DNA of 64,000 bases from B30-G6 sp964633115 (lineage in GTDB: Bacteria; Desulfobacterota; Desulfobacteria; Desulfobacterales; B30-G6): contig CAZWEO010000009.1 of assembly GCA_964633115.1 (NCBI GenBank), positions 12,018-76,017 of the forward strand, given 5' to 3'. The notes under the pieces were generated by a model. The model saw nothing but the letters and a program-made list of their open reading frames with translations. It did not search any database and was not told the origin of the DNA. Shown one piece after another: positions 8,675 through 17,098 of this stretch (within the stretch, counting starts at the first letter, position 1; each line of letters begins with the position of its first letter). The translations under genes and the position numbers were made by a program.

Positions 8675-9739
8675 CTATACTCGGGCTGTCGCTTCCTGGT
8701 TTTCACCTTCGTAGGCGTTCATGATTTCACAAATAGCGCGAATGTCGATATTGACCGGGCATTGGTTGACACAACGGCCGCAACCGACACACATGATGCC
8801 GTGATCATATTTATCGACAAAATATTTCAACTTATGCATAAAGCGTTGACGAACCCGCTGCATCTTGGTTCCCCGCGGATTGTGACCGGTGGTGTGCAGA
8901 GTAAAAAGTGGGAACATGCAGCTGTCCCAGTTTTTGAAACGTTTGCCGGATTTGCCACGTACCTCATCCTGAAGATCGAAGCACCAGCAGGTGGGGCAGG
9001 TATAGGTACAGGTTCCGCAGTTAAGACAGGCAAAGCCTACGTCTTCCCAAAAGGGTGCCGAATGTAAACTCAGGATATCCTGATTTTTTAGTTTGTCTGT
9101 GGAGACTGTTGAAACGATCTTGGCCTCGGCCGCCTGTTTGCCGGTATCGAATACTTCGGTTGCATCCGCTGTGGCATCCCAACCGGCCGTTTTCACAAGA
9201 GCCTCTCCTTTTTCCGTCAATATCTTGGCCAGATATGCCTCCTCCTGGTCCACCAGAAGTATATCCAATCCCTCTTCATTATAGGGACCGCAGCCGACAG
9301 ACGTGCAAAAACAGGTGCTGCGAGGATCGTCGCAGGCCAGACCGATAAATGTGGTGGCAGCTAACACCTTGACCCAATAAGGATCCTGATACTCGGCGTT
9401 ATCGAAGTTGAGGTTCAACAGTCTTACCGACTTGGCATCACAGGGCCGGATTCCTACAATTGCGCGCGGGTTTTCATCGATGGGTGTGGATTTCTGGACA
9501 TGATGATCCGCGTCATTCGAGTCGAGGGAGTACTCGACAATCGCCTCGGATTGTGGAAAGAGGATTGCTTTGGGTGACAAGCGCGTATTTACACAGGCCA
9601 TATCGGGTTGTTGGTCCGCAGCAAGTGCCTTGAAACTGTGGAATCCATCGGTCTCAACGGGTCCATACAGCTGGTAGGATTCCCTGGATTTTGTCAATCC
9701 TTGTGACCACTGTGATTTATCTATTTTGACAACCTTCAT
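8675..9739 (-). CDS. AsrA/HydB-like iron-sulfur subunit (two 4Fe-4S sites)
   Basis: 354 residues from the chosen ATG at 9739 (MKVVKIDKSQ), which has an AAAGG site upstream. The frame is open to 9820, but that would overlap the upstream gene by 59 bases. The N-terminal half contains the family segment AIVGIRPCDAKSVRLLN and a Cys-rich CDDPRSTCFCTSVGCGP. The C-terminal half has two 4Fe-4S motifs, CLNCGTCTYTCPTCWC and CVGCGRCVNQCP. Relatives are the beta subunits of NAD(P)-linked hydrogenases and of anaerobic sulfite reductase, always paired with an FAD/NAD subunit as here. The probable job is an electron wire between the FlxA-like subunit and the HdrA/MvhD core. Confidence 0.85.
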   Translation of the reverse strand: MKVVKIDKSQWSQGLTKSRESYQLYGPVETDGFHSFKALAADQQPDMACVNTRLSPKAILFPQSEAIVEYSLDSNDADHHVQKSTPIDENPRAIVGIRPCDAKSVRLLNLNFDNAEYQDPYWVKVLAATTFIGLACDDPRSTCFCTSVGCGPYNEEGLDILLVDQEEAYLAKILTEKGEALVKTAGWDATADATEVFDTGKQAAEAKIVSTVSTDKLKNQDILSLHSAPFWEDVGFACLNCGTCTYTCPTCWCFDLQDEVRGKSGKRFKNWDSCMFPLFTLHTTGHNPRGTKMQRVRQRFMHKLKYFVDKYDHGIMCVGCGRCVNQCPVNIDIRAICEIMNAYEGENQEATARV

Positions 9740-9761
9740 AATTTCATACCTTTGTTTTGGC

Positions 9762-10709
9762 TTATCGAATAAACTCATCCGAATCGTCGGGCCGGAAACT
9801 GTCAAGCGGTGGCCTTTCATCCAAGCTCAGCCCGGTTTCCCATCCGAATTGTTCAAAACTATCTTTCTCCAGTTTTTTGGTAAAAACGCGCATATTGATG
9901 CCCACGGGGCAGGCTCGTTCGCAAGCTCCACAGTCTGTGCAACGGCCGGCGCAATGAAAGGCCCTTAAGAAATGAAACGTGCGCACATCGGTGGGATCTT
10001 GGCCTTTTCCAACCCACTGAGGTTTGGATTCATCCACAAAGCAGGTGGGGCAGTAGCATAAAGGACAGGCGTTTTTGCAGGCGTAGCAACGGATGCAGGC
10101 TGACAACAGAGATTCGAAATAATCCCATTTCTCCTGGGACGTCATCGCTTCGATCTCACGCACATCGGCATAGCGGTCCACATCCTGCGGCTCTGCAACT
10201 GGATCGGCAACTAAAACATCATGGACTACGGGATTGCGGTGGGTACAAACCAGACAGTTCTTCTGAAGCACATCTGATTTATCCAATGGCGTCTCTTTGT
10301 CGCCTGCGGTCACAACAATTTTATCCCCGTCTTCCACCACGCTCTGAATCTCTTGTGTAAACATGGCCGTTATTTTGTGCTTATCGATCATGCCCTGGCA
10401 GGGTACGCCGATGATGACCAGTTGATCCCGGCTGATCTTGTTCTCGATAATGTGGGTTACAATGTTGCGGCTATCGCATCCTTTCGCAATGATACCGATT
10501 TTTTCTGTGCGGTTGGTCAAATAATTGGCTAGGTTGATACCGCAATTACTATCCCACACAAACTGATTGACATCTTCGGGGGTTCTGGCAAAACAGGGTT
10601 CATTCATCATGGGCAAGGAACCCTTGCGGAACCCGATGACCATTTCTACTGAACCCTCCTTTAGCAATTTTTCGGATTGTTTCTTTATTTCATCTATGTA
10701 TTCTAACAT
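9762..10709 (-). CDS. FrhB/FdhB-like plus HdrC-like ferredoxin-domain protein
   Basis: 315 residues. The N-terminal half (IGIIAKGCDSRNIVTHIIE, IIGVPCQGMIDKHKI) resembles the F420-hydrogenase/formate-dehydrogenase beta fold. The C-terminal half carries two 4Fe-4S motifs, CIRCYACKNACPLCYCPTC and CTDCGACERACPVG. It is encoded 1 base after the Sec-containing MvhD gene and 22 bases before the AsrA/HydB-like gene, so the three are surely one transcript. A paralogue with the same plan lies at 35931-37073 beside the second MvhD, which argues that this pair is a functional unit. The electron donor is unknown; F420 use is unlikely to be inferable. Confidence 0.82.
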   Translation of the reverse strand: MLEYIDEIKKQSEKLLKEGSVEMVIGFRKGSLPMMNEPCFARTPEDVNQFVWDSNCGINLANYLTNRTEKIGIIAKGCDSRNIVTHIIENKISRDQLVIIGVPCQGMIDKHKITAMFTQEIQSVVEDGDKIVVTAGDKETPLDKSDVLQKNCLVCTHRNPVVHDVLVADPVAEPQDVDRYADVREIEAMTSQEKWDYFESLLSACIRCYACKNACPLCYCPTCFVDESKPQWVGKGQDPTDVRTFHFLRAFHCAGRCTDCGACERACPVGINMRVFTKKLEKDSFEQFGWETGLSLDERPPLDSFRPDDSDEFIR

Positions 10710-10710
10710 G

Positions 10711-11142
10711 TTATGCTACCTTGACGTCGGTTTTGTGAAAATGCTGCTGCGGTCCCAGGGCTTTCACTTTTTCAGTTACTTCCTTGACCACTTCCACAAA
10801 CTTGGTGGATTCAGCCGAGGATATCCATGAGAAATGAATCCGATCCGGCTCGATTCCCATATGCTCCATCAGGTTTCTAAACAGGATGAATTTTCGACGG
10901 GCGTAATAATTACCTTCCAGGTAATGGCATTCGCCGGGATGTCACCCCGATACCCAAACGGCATCGGCACCCTCCCGCAAAGCCGCCAAAGCGAATTTGG
11001 GACTCATGCGGCCGCTGCAGGGGATTCGGATGACCCGGATATTGGCGGGATATTCCATCCGGCTGACGCCGGCTAAATCCGCAGCGCCATAGCTACACCA
11101 GTTACAAAGGAAACTGACGATTTTCGGTTCCCATTCGGACAT
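10711..11142 (-). CDS. mvhD: MvhD-like subunit, selenoprotein (Sec at residue 67)
   Basis: Open frame of 143 codons with one internal TGA at 10942-10944. Upstream it reads CNWCSYGAADLAGVSR and IPCSGRMSP, downstream HPGECHYLEGNY, ARRKF and WISSAE, ending in TAA at 10711-10713. The TGA falls exactly where the Cys paralogue at 37199-37624 has SGCNPGDCHY, so it replaces the cluster-ligand Cys. A SECIS-type hairpin follows 16 bases after the TGA. MvhD delivers electrons to HdrA through a 2Fe-2S centre in bifurcating complexes, and Sec forms are known in anaerobes. AAAGGAG lies 9 bases before the ATG. Automatic callers would cut this gene at 66 residues. Confidence 0.92.
10900..10935 (-). promoter_or_regulatory. 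Bacterial SECIS element in mvhD
   Basis: Read on the minus strand, 16 bases after the TGA, ATTACCT-GGA-AGGTAAT (10909-10925) forms a perfect 7-bp stem with a GG-containing loop. Outer GGCG and CGCC (10935-10932 and 10903-10900) can extend the stem. Position and loop fit bacterial SECIS elements bound by SelB. Confidence 0.75.
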
Positions 11143-11212
11143 TATTCTGACTCCTTTCAGGATTTAGCTCTTAGCTTTTTGCTTTTAGCTCTTAGATTTT
11201 GTTATCAGCTTA

Positions 11213-11311
11213 TTAGCTGTCTGTTTTGATTTTATTAATTAACGCATTCAGCATTTTACCGATCTGAGCTGCTTCCTCTTTAAGTATCTCAACCGTACTT
11301 TCTGTAATCCA
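11213..11311 (-). pseudogene. Remnant of a four-helix-bundle (S23-like) protein
   Basis: In the 203-base gap between mvhD and the HdrA fusion, the minus strand reads about 32 codons beginning WITESTVEILKEE and ending AQIGKMLNALINKIK plus a stop. The EIGKMLNALIK-type tail is typical of small four-helix-bundle proteins found in rRNA insertions and elsewhere. No start or N-terminal part is left. The rest of the gap holds AGCTCTTAGC-type repeats. Assignment rests on a short match and is tentative. Confidence 0.45.
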
Positions 11312-11345
11312 TTGTCTATTTTTGAAAATGACCAAGAGCTAATGG

Positions 11346-14300
11346 CTAACTCGCTTCACTGACCGCAAAAATCTGTGCAAAAATCTGATCGTTGTCGAAC
11401 CCTTTCAGTTTGATGGCACCCGATCGACAGGAGGCCACGCATAAACCACAACCTTTACACAGCACAGGGTTGATCTGAGCCTTGCCGGCAAACGGTCCTT
11501 CTTCAATGATAGATGGGGCCGAATAGGGACATATGGATACACAGACCTTGCATGAGCTGCAGTTCATAGGAACCGTTTCCGCCACGGTTCCGCTGGTATG
11601 GATTGTCTTGCGGGCCAGCAGTGTTACTGCCCGGGATGCGGCCGCTCTGCCTTGGACGATGGATTCGTCGATGGGCTTGGGATAATGGGCCAAACCGCAT
11701 AGGAACACACCGTCTGTTGAAAATTCGGATGGACCTAGTTTGGCATGCTTTTCCACAAAGAAACCGTCGTCATTCAAGGGCACCTTGAAAAATTGCGCCA
11801 GGGCATCGCCCTTATTGGGTACCACCGCCGACGCCAATGTCAGCAAATCGGTGGTGATTTCCATCTCGCGTTCCAGAACATGATCCATCACCGTAACCGT
11901 TAGATTGCCGTCCTTGATTTCAACGCGCGGTTTATTTTCCAGGCCATAGCGTACAAAGACGACCCCTTCCTGGCGTGCTTCCTTATATATATATTCCTTT
12001 TCGCCGTAGGTTCGGATGTCCCGATAGAGCACATACACATTCATATCCGGATTGATCTTTTTAAGCTCCAGGGCATTGTCGATGCTATGGGTACAGCAAA
12101 CTTTGGAACAATAGGGTCTGTCCGGTTCTCTCGATCCAACACACTGGATAAATACGGCCGAGTTCAGCTTCTTGAGATCGGCGTCTTTGTTCATGAATTT
12201 TTGATCGAGTTCCAGGCTTGTTAGAATTCGGGGGTCGTCACCATAATTGTATTCGGTGGGGCTGAACGGGCTGCCCCCGGTTGCCACAATGGCAACACCG
12301 TGTTCCAGTGTCGTTGAGGTGTCGCCGCTGGCGAGGGCCGTTTCGAAGCTGCCCACGAATCCATCAACATTCTGAACCTCGGTATTCAGATGAACTTCGA
12401 TATTGTCAAATGATTGTATATCAGCCGTAAGTTCGGCCAGCTTTTTCTGGACATCATCACCCGAGGCGGTCTTGAACAGGTTTAAAGCCTGACCGCCCAG
12501 AATGTCACCCTTTTCGATAATATGGGTCGGGTAGCCTTGGAGCGCCAGGGTTTTGGCTGCGCTCATGCCTGCAATACCGCCACCGATAACCATGGCGGTC
12601 TGGTTGACTTCCAATTCGGCTTCCTCGAGGGGCTGCATGAGGGCAACCTTGGAGACCGACATGCGCACGAGATCCTTAGCTTTTTCGGTGGCCAGATCCG
12701 GATTGTTCTTATGGACCCAGGAATCTTGGTTGCGGATATTGCACATTTCAAACAGATATTTATTGAGACCTGCATTGATAAGGGTCTCCTGGAAGAGCGG
12801 TTCATGCGTTTTGGGCGTACACGCCGCCACCACAACCCGGTTTAGGTTTTTCTGCTTAATGATTTGGGTCATGGTTTCCTGGGTATCCTGGGCGCAGGAA
12901 TAAAGATTGTCGGAAAAGTATTCCACATAGGGAAGTGTTGCGGCGTAGTCCCGAACAGCGGGCACATCCACCACACCGGCAATGTTGATGCCGCAGCGGC
13001 AGACAAATACGCCGATGCGCGGCCGCTCTCCAAAAACGTTTGTCTCTGGAACCTCTTCCGGTATTTGGGTCTGGGTGTCGCGGGCAATGCTCAGGGCGGC
13101 ACCGGCGCTGGCAGCAGCGGCACTGGCATCGATAACTGATTGGGGAATATCCTTGGGACCCTGAAAAGCGCCACAAACATAAATACCTTTACGCGAAGTT
13201 TCCACCGGCTCGAATGTTTCGGTTTTACAAAAATTACCTTCGGTTAATTCAATACCCAGGTTTTGGGCCAATGCAACGGTTTCAGGATTGATTTGCAATC
13301 CAATGGACAAAACAATCTGGTCGAAAGTTTCGGTCTGCAGTTCACCCGATTCCGACACGTATCGAACGGACAGATCATCGCTACCTGGCAGTGGATCAAT
13401 GGTGTGTACTCGGCTGCGTACAAAACGAATACCGCTCTCTTTAGCCTTGTTGTAGAAGCGTTCGAACTCCTTCCCATGGGTGCGCATATCCATATAAAAT
13501 ATGGTGCAATCCAAGTCGTCGCCGCTGTGTTCCTTGGCAATTACGGCTTCCTTGATAGCGTACATACAGCAGACAGATGAACAGTAGGCATTGTCACATC
13601 GATTCAGATCGCGGGATCCGACACATTGGAACCAGGCAATTTTTTTGGGTTCCTTGTTGTCAGACATCCGAACAAGATGACCTTCGGTAGGTCCCGATGC
13701 CGACAGGATGCGTTCCATTTCCATGGATGTAATCACATTGGGATGTTTGGCGTAGCTGTAGGAGTCGAATTTGGAAGGATCAAACGGTTCGAAACCGGGG
13801 GACAAGATTATCGAACCGACATTGAGTTCGATTGTTTCGTCTTCCATGTCATGCTTAATGGCATCTACACCGCAAAATTCGGTGCACACCTGACATCCAC
13901 CGGTTTTGAAGTGAACGCAGACGTCCCGATCAATGGCGGGTATGTTGGGAACGGCCTGGGCGTAAGGCACGTAGACCGGTTTACGCCCTTTGAGTCCCAT
14001 GTCGTATTCGGATGGAATAGCTTTAACATTTTCCTGGGTGGTGATCATGTTGCGAACGCGCTCAAGCGTAATATGACCAGTGGGGCAAACCGAGGCACAT
14101 GCACCGCAAGCCATGCAGAGATCTGTTTGGGTCTGAAATGGTGTGTCGACATTGAGTTCCAGGCCCCGTCCGGTTAGGGCGATTGCGCTGTTACCCATTT
14201 TTTCACAAATGCGGGTGCAAAGTCCGCATAAAATACAATCATCGTCTTCCTGGGGGAAGCGGGGCGCTTCGATGCCGTATTCCTCGGCCAACCGCTTCAG

Positions 14301-14603
14301 TATGGGTACTTCCGGACATCGGGCCAACAGCATTTCAACAATCAGCTTGCGCCCTTCGTGAACGGCTTCGGTGTCGGTATTGACCTCCATACCTTCCCAG
14401 ATGGGGTAGTTACAGGCAGTTACAAATCGGGTCCTACGGCCATCGAAAAGCTCTACTGTACAGATTCGGCACATGCCGGCCGGTTCCAGAGCTTTGTGGT
14501 AACACATGGTCGGAATTTCAACACCGTATTTCTCGGCAACTTGGAGGATATACTGTCCTTCTTCCCCCTGAACTTTTTTCCCATTTAATTTGAAAGTAAT
14601 CAT
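11346..14603 (-). CDS. NuoG-like / HdrA fusion protein (1,085 aa)
   Basis: The N-terminus is NuoG-like: a 2Fe-2S domain (Cys34, 45, 48, 64) and two 4Fe-4S sites (CILCGLCTRICEK near 123, CMACGACASVCP near 163). From about residue 195 it becomes HdrA, but starting in the middle of that family (MGLKGRKPVYVPYAQAVP, then VGSIILSPGFEPFDP), without the first flavin GxGxxG segment. A second HdrA-like unit follows (VFVCRCGINIAG near 540; VIGGGIAGMSAAKTL near 680), and two C-terminal 4Fe-4S sites (CSSCKVCVSICP, CKGCGLCVASC). The missing N-terminal HdrA piece matches the separate Sec protein at 17099-17482. It is expected to be the flavin electron-bifurcating core, with the NuoE/F-like genes immediately upstream. 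Confidence 0.88.
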   Translation of the reverse strand: MITFKLNGKKVQGEEGQYILQVAEKYGVEIPTMCYHKALEPAGMCRICTVELFDGRRTRFVTACNYPIWEGMEVNTDTEAVHEGRKLIVEMLLARCPEVPILKRLAEEYGIEAPRFPQEDDDCILCGLCTRICEKMGNSAIALTGRGLELNVDTPFQTQTDLCMACGACASVCPTGHITLERVRNMITTQENVKAIPSEYDMGLKGRKPVYVPYAQAVPNIPAIDRDVCVHFKTGGCQVCTEFCGVDAIKHDMEDETIELNVGSIILSPGFEPFDPSKFDSYSYAKHPNVITSMEMERILSASGPTEGHLVRMSDNKEPKKIAWFQCVGSRDLNRCDNAYCSSVCCMYAIKEAVIAKEHSGDDLDCTIFYMDMRTHGKEFERFYNKAKESGIRFVRSRVHTIDPLPGSDDLSVRYVSESGELQTETFDQIVLSIGLQINPETVALAQNLGIELTEGNFCKTETFEPVETSRKGIYVCGAFQGPKDIPQSVIDASAAAASAGAALSIARDTQTQIPEEVPETNVFGERPRIGVFVCRCGINIAGVVDVPAVRDYAATLPYVEYFSDNLYSCAQDTQETMTQIIKQKNLNRVVVAACTPKTHEPLFQETLINAGLNKYLFEMCNIRNQDSWVHKNNPDLATEKAKDLVRMSVSKVALMQPLEEAELEVNQTAMVIGGGIAGMSAAKTLALQGYPTHIIEKGDILGGQALNLFKTASGDDVQKKLAELTADIQSFDNIEVHLNTEVQNVDGFVGSFETALASGDTSTTLEHGVAIVATGGSPFSPTEYNYGDDPRILTSLELDQKFMNKDADLKKLNSAVFIQCVGSREPDRPYCSKVCCTHSIDNALELKKINPDMNVYVLYRDIRTYGEKEYIYKEARQEGVVFVRYGLENKPRVEIKDGNLTVTVMDHVLEREMEITTDLLTLASAVVPNKGDALAQFFKVPLNDDGFFVEKHAKLGPSEFSTDGVFLCGLAHYPKPIDESIVQGRAAASRAVTLLARKTIHTSGTVAETVPMNCSSCKVCVSICPYSAPSIIEEGPFAGKAQINPVLCKGCGLCVASCRSGAIKLKGFDNDQIFAQIFAVSEAS

Positions 14604-14626
14604 AACAACTCGGTTCCTTGTAATAT

Positions 14627-16480
14627 CTATCGAATGGCTATCGCATTAAATTTGCATCCATCGTAACAGATACCGCATTTGATACATTTATCCTGATCAA
14701 TATGATGGACTTCCTTTTTCTTTCCGGAAACCGCATCCTGGGGACATTTTTTTGCGCACAAAGTACATCCGGTACAGGCGTCGGTATCAATTTCATAGTA
14801 AAATAGGGGTTTGCAGACGCCGGACGGACATTTTTTGTCCTTGATATGTGCTTCGTATTCATCTCTGAAATAGAGAAGGTTGGTCAGAACTGGGTTGGGT
14901 GCGGAAGTGCCGAGTCCACACAGTGAAAATTTTTGCAGCATACTGCCCAACTCTTCCAATAGCTCGATGTCACCCTCACGCCCCTCCCCGGAGCAAATGC
15001 GGGTCAAAACCTCCAGCATCTGCTTAAGACCTTCGCGACAGGGATTGCATTGGCCGCAGGATTCATCTTTGAGAAAATCGACAAAGTAGCGGGCCACATC
15101 CACCATACAGGTGTCCTGATCCATGACAATCATACCGCCGGAACCCATGATCGAACCCACCTTGGAAAGTTCATCAAAATCAACCGGGAGGTCCAGAAAT
15201 TGTTCCGGTATGCATCCGCCCGAGGGTCCACCGGTCTGTACCGCCTTGAATTTTTTCTTGTTGGGAATACCACCGCCGATATCGAAGATTATTTGACGCA
15301 GAGTCGTTCCCATGGGGACTTCCACCAAGCCGGTATTGGCCACCTTCCCCACCAAGGAAAATATTTTGGTTCCCTTACTTCTTTCAGTCCCAATGGCGGC
15401 ATAGAACTCAGGGCCTTTCTCAATGATAATGGGGACATTGGCCCAGGTTTCGACATTGTTCAGATTGGTGGGGCCCTCCCGGAAACCCTTTTCAACCGTA
15501 TGCACATACTTGGCTTTGGGTCTTCCCGGTTTGCCTTCTAATGATGCCATCAAAGCGGTGGACTCGCCACAAACAAAGGCGCCGCCACCACGGCTGATAT
15601 GAATATCGAAATCAAAACCTGAACCGAGGATATCCTTGCCCAAAAAGCCTTGCTTACGAGCGGTCTCGAGCGCGATTGTCAGATTGGTGACAGCCAAAGG
15701 ATATTCATGGCGAACATAGACATATCCCTGATTGGAGCCGATGGCAAAAGCACCGATTATCATGCCTTCGATGACACTGTGCGGATTGCCTTCGAGTATG
15801 CTGCGATCCATATAGGCTCCCGGATCGCCTTCGTCGGCATTGCAAATAACATAGCGGTTCCCCTCGTGTCTGCGACAGGAGGCCCATTTGATCCCTGTGG
15901 GGAAGCCGCCGCCGCCGCGCCCCCGAAGCCCGGATGCTTTGACCTGGCTGACAATGGTTTCCGGATCGAGGTCAAATAAGGCTTTGGCCAGCGGGGCATA
16001 GCCACCCACCATTAGATAATGATCCAGGTTGGTGGGATCAATCAGCCCGTTGTTGCCGAAAATGATTCGTTTTTGGAGCTTATAAAAGGGGATGTCGTGT
16101 TCATGGGTGATCTTCTTTTTGGTAACCGGATCTTTAAAGATCAGTTTTTTAATCAGTTCACCCTGTTTAAGTGTTTTTTCGACGATTTCCTTCACGTGCG
16201 AGGCATTGATTTGGGAGTAGAATATACCCTCGGGGTGTACCACCATAATCGGGCCTTTTTCACAAAATCCATGGCACCCCGTAAGTCTGATCTCGATTTC
16301 ATCCTCAAGGCCCTGCTCCTTCAACTCCGCTTCAAGCGCCTTGTGTACATCGGCGGTACCATATGCGCCGCATCCGGATCCGGCACATAATGAAATAAGC
16401 CGTTTCTGACTTTGCTGGCTCTGCGTCTGCAGTTCTTCTCGATAGGTGTCCAGCGCCTCTCTGTTCTCAAATCTTGCCAT
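14627..16480 (-). CDS. NuoF/HndC-like NADH-binding flavoprotein subunit
   Basis: 617 residues. The N-terminal thioredoxin-like 2Fe-2S domain has ISLCAGSGCGAYG and LTGCHGFCEKGP. The NuoF core has GLRGRGGGGFPTGIKW and NADEGDPGAYMDR for FMN and NAD(H), followed by SCGQCNPCREG for a 4Fe-4S centre. A C-terminal extension carries two ferredoxin motifs, CTGCTLCAKKCP and CIKCGICYDGCK. This long form is typical of NAD(P)-reducing hydrogenases (HndC) and electron-bifurcating enzymes rather than of respiratory complex I. It lies 31 bases below the NuoE-like gene and 23 bases above the NuoG/HdrA fusion. No hydrogenase catalytic subunit is present in the operon. Confidence 0.92.
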   Translation of the reverse strand: MARFENREALDTYREELQTQSQQSQKRLISLCAGSGCGAYGTADVHKALEAELKEQGLEDEIEIRLTGCHGFCEKGPIMVVHPEGIFYSQINASHVKEIVEKTLKQGELIKKLIFKDPVTKKKITHEHDIPFYKLQKRIIFGNNGLIDPTNLDHYLMVGGYAPLAKALFDLDPETIVSQVKASGLRGRGGGGFPTGIKWASCRRHEGNRYVICNADEGDPGAYMDRSILEGNPHSVIEGMIIGAFAIGSNQGYVYVRHEYPLAVTNLTIALETARKQGFLGKDILGSGFDFDIHISRGGGAFVCGESTALMASLEGKPGRPKAKYVHTVEKGFREGPTNLNNVETWANVPIIIEKGPEFYAAIGTERSKGTKIFSLVGKVANTGLVEVPMGTTLRQIIFDIGGGIPNKKKFKAVQTGGPSGGCIPEQFLDLPVDFDELSKVGSIMGSGGMIVMDQDTCMVDVARYFVDFLKDESCGQCNPCREGLKQMLEVLTRICSGEGREGDIELLEELGSMLQKFSLCGLGTSAPNPVLTNLLYFRDEYEAHIKDKKCPSGVCKPLFYYEIDTDACTGCTLCAKKCPQDAVSGKKKEVHHIDQDKCIKCGICYDGCKFNAIAIR

Positions 16481-16511
16481 GGTTTGGTATAACCTCCGTT
16501 ATCCCATGCAG

Positions 16512-16994
16512 TTAAGCTTCTTGTTCCTCGTATTTATCGACGACATCCAGTGCACGCGTACGATCAAGTCCCCCATGGGTATCCTTGTTTACGGTAAGGA
16601 CCGGACCTGAGGCACAGCAGCCGATGCAGCGCACGCCTTCAAGGGTAAACTGCCCGTCGTTGCTGGTCTGACCTTCTTTGATATCAAGCCGTTCCTCGAG
16701 CGCCTGGGTAATTTTTTCTGCGCCACGGACGTGACAGGCTGTTCCGGTGCAGACGCTGATAATATATTTTCCGCGCGGCTCTAAGCTGATGGTTTTATAA
16801 AAGGTAGCTACACCGTAAACTAGGCTTTCGCGTATTCCCAGACGTTCAACCAGCAGCGGCACGATTTCCGGTGGCACATAATTGTAGATATCGCTGATGT
16901 CCTGCATAATCATCAACAGTGACTCTTTGTCGTTGTCGTAGTTATCGATGATTTGGTTGATTCTATCCCAGTCTATTTTAACTGAAGTTGTCAT
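16512..16994 (-). CDS. NuoE/HndA-like 2Fe-2S subunit
   Basis: 160 residues, usual length. The thioredoxin-like 2Fe-2S site is visible as CTGTACHVRGAEKI and VRCIGCCASGPVLTVN. It acts with NuoF-type subunits to accept electrons from, or deliver them to, NAD(H). It follows the Sec-containing HdrA fragment by about 100 bases and precedes the NuoF-like gene by 31 bases, all on the minus strand. Cytoplasmic; no signal or membrane segment. Confidence 0.92.
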   Translation of the reverse strand: MTTSVKIDWDRINQIIDNYDNDKESLLMIMQDISDIYNYVPPEIVPLLVERLGIRESLVYGVATFYKTISLEPRGKYIISVCTGTACHVRGAEKITQALEERLDIKEGQTSNDGQFTLEGVRCIGCCASGPVLTVNKDTHGGLDRTRALDVVDKYEEQEA

Positions 16995-17098
16995 AACCGT
17001 TCTGATCCCTCTATTTCCGAATTGCTATGATTGATGGTGTCGATCCTGTCTGTGCAAACCAATCGTTTGAAGCAAACAGCGAGCCAGTTCCCTGAAGA

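Noticed and set aside
9740..9820. Upstream start for the AsrA/HydB-like gene
   Set aside because: It would overlap the preceding gene by 59 bases; the ATG at 9739 has its own ribosome site and begins the conserved protein.
10942..11142. A truncated 66-residue MvhD ending at TGA
   Set aside because: The same frame continues with conserved MvhD sequence to 10711, and a SECIS-type hairpin follows, so recoding explains it better than truncation.
12522..13176. Several open frames on both strands inside the NuoG/HdrA gene
   Set aside because: They are mirror frames of a clearly coding gene and show no protein family.
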